Assembly (NCBI RefSeq): GCF_041146395.1
Contig: NC_090989.1
Coordinates: 244,456,843 to 244,520,842, forward strand
Source of the DNA: Eulemur rufifrons
Taxonomy: Eukaryota > Chordata > Mammalia > Primates > Lemuridae
DNA length: 64,000 nucleotides
Reading direction: 5' to 3'
Numbering within the stretch: position 1 is the first letter of the stretch; each line of letters starts with the position of its first letter. Made by a program: the position numbers and the translations under genes. The notes under the pieces were generated by a model that made no database searches, was not told the DNA's origin, and was given only the letters and a program-made list of their open reading frames with translations. Positions 56,033 through 64,000 of this stretch are shown piece after piece.

Positions 56033-57035
56033 TTATCTGTACTTTAATATTTTAATGATTAGTTTATTTTCCCAGTTTGCCTACTTCACATCTTTTTTCA
56101 AAGAGTTATCTATCTCATTTTTTAATTTTATTAGTAAAATTTACAATTACTGACTTGTATTCTGAAAATAAATGTACTGTCATTTGAATAGTGATTATTT
56201 TCATTTATGGCTATATTTGGAGACATTGGGAGTTAAGGTTAGAGTTATAATGAATATTCCAACAAATGTTCCTTCCTTTTACCTATTTATAACTGTTTTC
56301 TTGATTTTTATTCTAACTTTGTTGGTTTCTGTTCTAGCAGTGGTGCTGAGAACAAGCATCATTGCCTTGTAACACATTACTTTTTAGCAGAGTTTCTAAG
56401 TTGTGTTCCATGGAACAAAATTTCTGTAATATTTTAATAGATTTTTAAAATGTTCCTCTATTTTAATTTTTAATTTCAGTTAGGTGAAATTAAGGTCCAA
56501 TGGAGAGAAGTTATGTGTCTAAATTTATGTTAGGAGAAGGAAGATTCTTCTATTGGATCAAATCTCCTGATTCTATTAGCTTGTGCTGCTCTGATGGACT
56601 GATTTGTTCCACATACTCCTCTAACCTCCTTAGACCAAAATGACAAATACGTATGCTGTTACTTCTCTTTTGCACCAACAATCAATCATAGTATTAATTC
56701 TTTTCAACATGTTGCCCTAGCTTGGACAGTCGCTAGTATGGTATGGAAGTTGGCAAATGGAATAAAACTTGTATGTTATCCTTACACTCTGCTTTCTGCT
56801 TTCATGTTTATACATTATGTGTATGTGTATATGTGTGTGAATGTTTCAGTATTCCATGTTTGACTTTGAACATTTATTATTGTTTTCTTAATTGATCTCA
56901 TGGCCTTGCCTCCCTCTTGTTACATTTTTAAAAAATGAAAGCACCTTATTTTAGTAGGCTTAATATCAACTAAACTATTCTGATATCATTTGATATACCT
57001 ATTATTGGGTACATAGATCAAATTTTACATATTCT
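56033..57035. other. Unassigned AT-rich DNA
   Basis: No gene or named repeat. A small tgtgta run lies at about 56818-56840. Confidence 0.4.
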
Positions 57036-57039
57036 CATT

Positions 57040-57718
57040 ACTTCATTTTAAAAAAAATTATGTATAATAATATATACTCTTTGTGGTGCACAGTTTAATG
57101 GGTATTGAAAAATGCATAAAGTCAAATATTCACTTCCAGAATTAAGATTCAGAACAGTTCCGTCATCACCCCCACCAAATTCCTTCTTATTGTTCCTTTG
57201 TGGCCAACTCTTCTCTCCTTACTTACCCCCTGGAAACTATCAATCTATTCCTCATCACTAGAATTTTGTGCTTTACAAAATATTACAAAAACGAATTATA
57301 TGGCATATAGCTTTTGGGTACGACTTCTTTCACATGGAGGAATGCATTGGCAATTCATTTGTATTGTTACATGGATCAGTAGTTCTTCCCTTTTGATTTC
57401 TGAGTAGTATTCCCTTATATGGATATTTCACAGTTTATCCATTTATCTGCTGAAGGACATTTGGATTGTTTTCAATTTTTGACAATTATGAATAACATTA
57501 CTATAAACATTGACATGTAGGTTTTTGCATGAAATTTTTATTTCTCTTGAGTAACGGAATAGAGTTGCTTGGTCATATGATAAGTGGAGGTTAACTTTAT
57601 AAGAAAGTACCATACTATTTTCCAAAGAGGCGATAGCAGTTTTCTTTCCTACTCTACTCTAGAGTCCCCATGGTTACACACGCTCAGCAGCACTTGGTAT
57701 TGTCATTTTTAAATTTTT
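57040..57718 (-). mobile_element. Ancient L1M fragment (3'UTR and ORF2 C-terminus)
   Basis: The 3'UTR lies at low coordinates ('ccccctggaaactatcaatc', 'gaattatatggcatatagct'), followed by ORF2 C-terminal antisense wording ('tttgatttctgagtagtatt', 'acagtttatccatttatctg', 'gaggcgatagcagttttctt'). It ends exactly where the upstream member of the paired repeat (57719-57950) begins. Confidence 0.75.
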
Positions 57719-57950
57719 TAATAAATAAAATATCTCAGTTAATAGTAATAATATAAATTTAAGTTTGAGATAAATGAAACATATAGTGTTTTACGGTGAC
57801 AGGTAATTAATCAAGAATTGTCAAATTGTGGAATTTTCTTTCTGCTAACTGTACCCACTAACTTGCATGACCTTGATTTATATTTTGACATGTCACTTGA
57901 TGACATAACTTGATCAAATAATATGCTTTGTGATTTTAAATAAGCTTTCC
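57719..57950 (+). repeat. Direct repeat A (partner at 59.7 kb)
   Basis: Homologous over its whole length to 59710-59930 in the same orientation, with small indels. Shared blocks are 'agttaatag', 'tcaaattgtg', 'acttgca(t/c)gacc(t/c)tgattta' and 'aaataat(a)tgcttt'. I do not recognise the sequence as a known family. Possible readings are an ancient local duplication, two copies of an unlisted old repeat, or the two LTRs of an eroded element. Confidence 0.7.
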
Positions 57951-59709
57951 TAATATCTAATCGTGTTCATGACCTTTTTACGTGTTACTTTCCTTAGTTA
58001 AGAGACTGTTCAAATCTTTCACCCGATTCTTAATTAGGTTGCTTGTTTTCTTATTCCTGATCAATTTATGCTTTTAGCATAACCTTGATTTCTGTGGATT
58101 GGCTCCACTTAATGCACTGCTGGATGGCTCATTTATGCTTCATTTTAGGCTATTGATGAGCAAATAGGTGGCTTAACCATGACTAAATAAAAGATTATAA
58201 TGAAACAGCCACCATTCATTTATTATTGATTATCTCAGAATTTTTAAAAGGCTACATCTAAAAAGAATAATCAGTCCAGTAACACCTTATTTAAAGAAGC
58301 AAACTCAACTAAATAGAACTTCAGGAAATTGCTATAGCCAACATTTTAAAGGCACTTGAGAAACCAAAACAAGTATTGAAAAATGTATTCATATATATAC
58401 TTTATGTGCTCATTTAAGTATATAACCTCCTCAGGCCCACAATTAGGGATTATTTACTCGTTAATTTACAAGTAATTCTAACAATTTGTGTTCTTAATTC
58501 TTAAGTAATAGACAAGAAATATGAATTGAAGGAGAGACTGCTAAAGGCAGATTCAATGCTTGTTACAAGAAAAGACTACTGATAATCCTTCAGAGAAGTA
58601 AATAAGATAGTAGATACAATAATTTTTTTTAAAAGCAAGCAGTGAATCCATTTAGAAATCAATATGTAACACATTCAGTAGTAATATACTGTGGCCAGAT
58701 AATACATTTCACAAATGATAAATGTTAAAAATTGAAAATAGCATTAGGTTTAATATTTTCTGTTTAATAGTGTGTATAAATTATCTTAGAGAAATTTCCA
58801 CACAATATAGACATTGTTTTATAGCTAACATGTGATGATGAGAAAAAAACTAAGTTACAGTTCACATTTCCAGAACAATTCTTTACATGCTACAGCTAAT
58901 TTTCTGACAATATCAGAAAAACCTATAATGGTATTCTAACATAGGGGAAAAAACCTTTCTGAAACATTAAAATAATTTTCCTGCTACAATAAGAGAATGC
59001 ATGCTTAAGAAAATTGGGAAACTAACTTAGAACTAGCAGAAATATATTAAACAACAATATAACCAAAATCTCTTATTATAGCATAAAATAGCACATACTT
59101 ATGTGCAAGTAGAGATTTAAAGAAATATATTTTGGAAATAGACAAGATATCCTGTACATCTTCACTTTTGCAAATTATTTGCAACTATTTATTTGCACAT
59201 CTTGGGAATATCATGTGCTTCCACTCTGATACTCTTGTCATCTCACCTTCTAGTCCCAGGATATGCAGCAGATGCTTTATTTTTAGTCATAGCTCAGTGC
59301 TACTCATGCTGAATAGTTCTCCTTTGCCATTTGCCAAAAATACAGACATTTTTCTTGTATTTATATTTGGGTGAGCTGGTTTTACCTAATTATTCTTTCT
59401 GTATTTTTTCCTAGTTTCAAGATGTCATTTCTGTTTACATTATGCCATCTCCTCTTATTTAGTTCCCTAAGTCCATCAAAGAGCAAGAAAGTATTTCAAA
59501 AAATAATTTGACATTACAATTTGGAATTTAGAATTCCAAATAAATCACAATGCCTACCTTTTAGAATAAGCAAATATTTCAGATAATTGCATATATTTTA
59601 TTTGTTGTTATAAATCAACTTTTTAACATAAAGGAAGAGATTCTTCAACTTCAGTGAGTTCTCTTAAGAGTGACAGAAATTGATGTGGCGCTCAGAAATC
59701 ACCAACACA
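57951..59709. other. Repeat-poor DNA between the paired repeats
   Basis: A short antisense L1-like phrase occurs at about 58010-58075 ('ttgcttgttttcttattcct'). Otherwise no gene or repeat is recognised. The 80-codon frame at 59132-59374 has no motif. Confidence 0.4.
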
Positions 59710-59930
59710 TCTGAATAAAGATGAATTCTTAGTTAATAGAAGTAATTTGAATTCATTGTATTTTGGGCATGAATGTAATGTATGGCTTTTTATTGACAAG
59801 TGATTTATCAATATATATCAAATTGTGAAGAATTTCTTCCTGCCAGCTGTTTCTGACTTGCACGACCCTGATTTAAATCACGTTGTACTAACTCAATACA
59901 AATAATTTGCTTTCTTGGGTTAAATACATT
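59710..59930 (+). repeat. Direct repeat B (partner at 57.7 kb)
   Basis: Second member of the pair. The core 59818-59875 is closest to 57821-57880. Flanks outside 59710-59930 do not match those of A, so the duplicated unit is about 220-230 bp. Confidence 0.7.
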
Positions 59931-61885
59931 ATATCAGTGGAAGAATTCAAATGAGCAAGAGAAGTTTCAGAGTTAAATATATTCATTCTCAAACCTGAAT
60001 TCAGCACTGTATGCCTGGGTAATTGTCGGCACTTTATAGCAAAACACTTAGCTGAGATCAGTTGTAGCTTTCTCAGTAAAATCCCAGAGCTCGTCTCTGG
60101 GAAGAACATGCGGTTAAAGCAAAGGAGGAGGGGGACATAACATGTTAAAAATTGCTTAGCTGGGTTTGACATTTTACCTTTTAAATATTAATTATACTGT
60201 GGGCTTCTTCCTATTTACATACCTAAGTGTTTGCTTGGGACATAAATGCTACTAAATTGTCTTGAGAAAGCCATAGAGCAGCTTTGTTAGATAAAACTTC
60301 TTGCAGCTGGTAATTTTTGGCAATTAATATTATGAATGCTAATGCAATGGGGAGTAGGGAAGGTGCTTCCAGGATGCCACTTATCTCTGTAAAACGAAAG
60401 AAAATGTCAGAAGTGGTGAGCCTGCTGAGAGTATTACTTCTGGGCAGGAAATAGATGCCAAATGTTAAAATTATCATATTTATGGACAGGCTAGAATTTT
60501 AAGACGAGAGTATCTAATAAATAGTCTTGTAAATAGGGTTTATTGTAAATATTTTTAAGTGATTGTTTTGGATTGCTTATTATAACAATGAAGACCTTTT
60601 TAAAAAAATATGCTAAGTATGTACCTGTTCTGGAGTAAAAATTGAAGAAGATTCGCTTTAAGTCAACTCATTAAATTATCTTAATGATTTGTGGATAATT
60701 AGGGGGCAGTTTCATTGATGCGTAAGATTAATATTTGAGATAGATATTTAAATGAAATATTTATTAAGATAAAGGTGAGTTTGGTATCTATAAAAATGTA
60801 ATAGCCTCAAATCATGAGGAAAAAAATATTCTAAGCTATAGAAATCTATTACTTAAATATTAGATGCCAACATAGATTTCAAAGTAGTTACAGTCTCTTA
60901 CACTTTCCAAGTGAGTAAAAAAAGTAGCTATGCTATCATTGATCATTAGGCTATGTAATTTAAGCCAGACTAACTGCTCACTGGAAATAATGCAAGAGGA
61001 AGGCAGCAACTCAAGCATTATTAACACATTAGTTGTTTACACATCAGACTTGAAAATATATTATCCTTCTGTACATTTTCTGTTTATGATTTGAGGGACT
61101 GTGTGTTTCAGTTTATGCTATTTTCTCCGAGGTTCAAATTTCCAAATAAATTATTTTGTAATGGCTTAGTAAATACACAGTTTTAAATATCCTGTATTGC
61201 ATTTTTGACCCAGGTGTAGCCTTGAGCTATGTGACTATGAGAAATAGCATTTTGGTTAGTAAGGGAGAATGTCTTCTTTTCATGTGGGGTGTTAAAATGC
61301 AGAGATAGGAATGAGTTTATTATATTCAGCTATTTTACTATTGTCATTTGTAAATGAAGATATAACAATGAGGGATATTACTGAAATAAAATAAGCATTC
61401 CTAATTCTGTGTTTCCAGTTTCAATGATCATATCCCATATGACCACAAGCACATTCACAAAAGGCATGTCGTGTATACTAATACATAGTCACAATATATA
61501 AAAAGCATATGAAAAGTGATAAATTAAGAAAACGTTACTTTTTATTTTAATTCATTAAACATCTGTTTTATACTTTCGGATCTGTAAAAAAGAGAATAAA
61601 AAATACTACTCTGTTCTCAACCTACTCAATTTTTTTTCAGAAACAATTTTAAATGAGTGTGGGCTCAAAAAAGATAAATACAAGACATCATATAGTAAAG
61701 AGTTAATTTGAATAGTGTAATAGTATATTGGGGGAAATTCCTAGTATTATTTCCAGTTAGGTAGCATTAAGCATTGATATTGCAAGGTTTATAATGTGCT
61801 TCAGCTTGAAATTCATCACTGGATGCCTGAAGTTCCTTCAGAAGGAGGGAAAAGAACCAATTAAATGTTCAGAAATATTGTATGA
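59931..61885. other. Repeat-poor DNA
   Basis: Two kb without any repeat I recognise. Minus-strand frames of 94 (59888-60172) and 84 codons (60223-60477) lie close together in a slightly GC-richer part, but they have no known motif and no convincing splice or start context. A conserved non-coding element is possible but cannot be shown from one sequence. Confidence 0.4.
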
Positions 61886-61889
61886 TATC

Positions 61890-62235
61890 TCTCTATATGA
61901 TATGTTTATTGTGAGATTATTTATAATGGCAAACAATTTTAAAACAATTCTAAGGGAATGGATAAACTATGAAATGGAATGCCATGGAGGAATAAAATAC
62001 ATATTTAGAATACATTGCAAAGCAAAATGTTTATATAATATTGCTAGGTGAATAAAGCTGGTTGCAAAATACACAAAATATGATATTAACTCTATAAAGA
62101 ATAGGCAAAATAAAAAAACATTAACAAGAAAACTGCATAGTTATTTTCATGGGAAAAGAATCCCAAGGATTAAAAAAAAAAGATCTTTCTATTTCTACTT
62201 TTTAGTAGTATCCAACTTATCTGCAATGACTCATG
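61890..62235 (+). mobile_element. Ancient L1 ORF2 C-terminus and 3'UTR
   Basis: 'gattatttataatggcaaac', 'gggaatggataaactatgaa', 'tgctaggtgaataaagctgg' and 'catgggaaaagaatcccaag' match the worn C-terminal and 3'UTR wording of old L1M elements. The 85-codon frame at 61794-62051 partly covers it and is degenerate. Confidence 0.65.
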
Positions 62236-62267
62236 TAACTTCTAGAACCAGAAAAGCAAAATGTAAT

Positions 62268-62271
62268 GAGA

Positions 62272-62303
<32 letters not shown>
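62268..62303 (+). repeat. (GA)n microsatellite
   Basis: About 17 ga units with one 'gaca' interruption. Confidence 0.95.
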
Positions 62304-62654
62304 ATGGGATTCCATAATGGATGATATAAGATTTCAGAGGATTGATTTGATTAAGAGGAAAATAATTGATAGTGGAGAATTTCTTATTCTAGTTGAGTTA
62401 GAGATCAGAAAATAGAGGTTTCACTGCTGGATGAAAGGAGAAAGAGGAAAATGGGAACAGAAAGAAAATTCTGTATTGTACAGGTATAGTATACTATTAA
62501 AGTACTTTGCTACTTTTCAATAAGGAAAATTCTTTCAGATAAAATTATTCCATATTAAGTTTTATCCTTATTGTTCATTGGAATTTGAGAAGGAGCCTTT
62601 AAGGAAGTAAATACTTGAGAACCTATGATGGAACTTGAAGGCTTTATGAGAACT
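62304..62654. other. Unassigned DNA
   Basis: Nothing recognised. Confidence 0.4.
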
Positions 62655-62828
62655 GAACTGTGGATCTCAAACATGACTGCATATTAGAATCATCTGAGGA
62701 ACCTCAAAAATGTGCATTCCAGTCTCCTTGCTAATTTAACTTTTAAATTCAGTGTGGTTGGTCCAAGGACAAGTATTTTAAAATAGCTCCTAAGTAATCA
62801 AAATATGCAGCCAGGTTGAGAACTGCTG
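62655..62828 (+). mobile_element. MER5A-like hAT DNA transposon
   Basis: A non-autonomous element with worn terminal inverted repeats. The left end 'ctcaaacatgactgcatatt' plus 'agaatcatctgaggaacct' pairs with the right end 'aaaatatgcagccaggttga' plus 'gaactg'. The internal 'gtggttggtccaaggacaag' also fits MER5A. It encodes no transposase and depended on one supplied in trans. Inactive since early mammals. Confidence 0.8.
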
Positions 62829-64000
62829 ATGGCAGAGCATTCAATCCACAAATTGGGACTATTTGACATGTAGTACTGAATGGAGAAGAGCTGGAATTTG
62901 ACCAAATAAACATGAAGATTTCATATTGGTTGCTGAGTAGGTGAGTGGTCTTATGAAAATCCCATTCTAACCTTAGTTGGTAGTTGTGAAAACTTTGAGT
63001 GAAATGCAACTAGTCTTAGTGAAATTTCAGGGTGTTAATCTAGAATCAAGATGGAGAAGTGAGGAAAAGACCTAGCCTATATTTTATTTTACTTAAAAAA
63101 TGGTAACAATTAGAGCTAGCTAGCAATAGTAGTGATTGTATCATGATTAGAAGAATTGCTTATCAGAGAAAATGTTAAGAATAGGCTACATCAATAGCCA
63201 TGAATTTGGGATCATTCAAAGTATTTTCTGACATTTAGTGTGGGGTGGCATTGTATAAAATTAACTCCTTTAAAATTCAAAATTAAATTAATATTCTTTT
63301 AAACTTCAAGATTTAAAGGGAAGTGAAAAATTATGAATAAAAAAGAATTGAGAGCATTGTAGTGACTCAAAATTGATAATTTTCTTTCCCTCCTCCCTTT
63401 TGTGAATGTCTGCTGTATACCATACCCTACAAAAGTATACCCCTAATATGCTCCAGTGGTGAATCTCTGTATCTTCAGAGCACCACGTGACTGTGGGTTA
63501 TATGGACATAGAGGGGAAAATCATGAACTAAAGTTTCAGAAATACTGAATTTAATGTGAATTTGTATATTCAAGGATGATTAATCGGAATACAATTTGAA
63601 ACTTGGGACTTGATATTAGAGAAAGAAAATTTTGGAGAGAGATGCTATGGAGATAGTAAATGCAGTAAACCAATGTTGAACTCAGTAAGAAGAATCTACC
63701 ACAAGAGGAAAGTGGGCAGAATAGCTGGGTCCTTCAGATGTATATGATTAAAGTACATGCGCCAAGAATTGGTGGAGGGTCTCGATTTTATGGGGCACCA
63801 AGAAGACAGCATTATCCTCTCCATGATTTCCTAAACAAACGAACAAGCATCAGGGAAACACCATGAATGAATGACAAGAATCTATGCTCCTTATTTCACT
63901 TGCATTTACAGTAAAATGACTGAGGCATTCAATAAGCTGGACTGAAAGCCTATTGAAATTTTGGTCTCTTTATCTTGCAATGTACGTAAACTGATTATGT
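62829..64000. other. Unassigned DNA
   Basis: No gene, RNA gene or named repeat is seen up to the window edge. Confidence 0.4.

Noticed and set aside
1..64000. CRISPR arrays, operons, phage or bacterial defence genes
   Set aside because: The sequence is plainly nuclear mammalian (Alu, L1, MIR); no evenly spaced repeat arrays or long bacterial frames exist.

Overview
This window looks like intergenic, or possibly deep intronic, nuclear DNA of a primate, most probably a lemuriform strepsirrhine. The key evidence is the SINE and LINE content. Two Alu dimers (about 0.69-1.03 kb and 9.69-10.04 kb) carry the duplicated A/T-rich linker (tatatata...gaaaaattagc) between left and right monomers that I know from lemur Alus, and the young L1 3' ends have the lemur-type terminus (cactgtctggggaatgga ... 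tttgtaccccc ... gctgaaat). Mammal-wide relics (MIR, L2, MER5-type, MLT1/MLT2-type LTRs, ancient L1M) fit a placental-mammal background. Base composition is AT-rich throughout by eye.

I find no intact protein-coding gene, no convincing exon chain, no CRISPR array and no bacterial-type operon. The open reading frames are short (about 60-126 codons). Those I can explain are antisense or sense shadows of Alu, L1 5'UTR or L1 ORF2. The most interpretable peptide fragments are L1 ORF2 relics: a FADD reverse-transcriptase motif at 24954-24965 on the minus strand, and several C-terminal segments with a [13 protein letters not shown] signature.

Layout. 0-12.5 kb: mostly unassigned AT-rich DNA with MIR/L2 relics, two lemur-type Alus with perfect target-site duplications, and a short palindrome whose flank recurs inverted at 13.45 kb. 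12.5-18 kb: a short lemur L1 3' end, a 22-bp minisatellite and a U6 snRNA pseudogene fragment. 18-25 kb: a head-to-head pair of L1 fragments, an L1 with 5'UTR joined to ORF2 C-terminus, an Alu, and an L1 reverse-transcriptase fragment. 29.5-33.2 kb: an old L1 whose 5'UTR and ORF1 start are joined in frame to the ORF2 C-terminus, followed by another L1 3' end and an opposed L1 5'UTR. 34-37 kb: an MLT1-like LTR, a second short lemur L1 3' end with a possible small 3' transduction, and an old L1 interrupted by an Alu and another insert. 37-44 kb: sparse MIR/L2 and unassigned DNA. 44.2-45.3 kb: a lemur L1 with a twin-priming inversion. 47.6-52.7 kb: dense old L1/HAL1-like fragments and an MLT2-like LTR carrying a CA/CG/TA microsatellite. 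55-64 kb: an Alu, an old L1, a pair of diverged direct repeats about 2 kb apart, a long repeat-poor stretch, another L1 relic and a MER5-type DNA transposon.

Nothing here works together as a gene system; the window is a record of successive retrotransposon insertions. The observations most worth checking are the internally deleted L1s, the twin-primed L1, the short L1 3'-end copies, the paired repeats at 57.7/59.7 kb and the young Alu at 9.7 kb. Family names come from recognition by eye, not from a database search.
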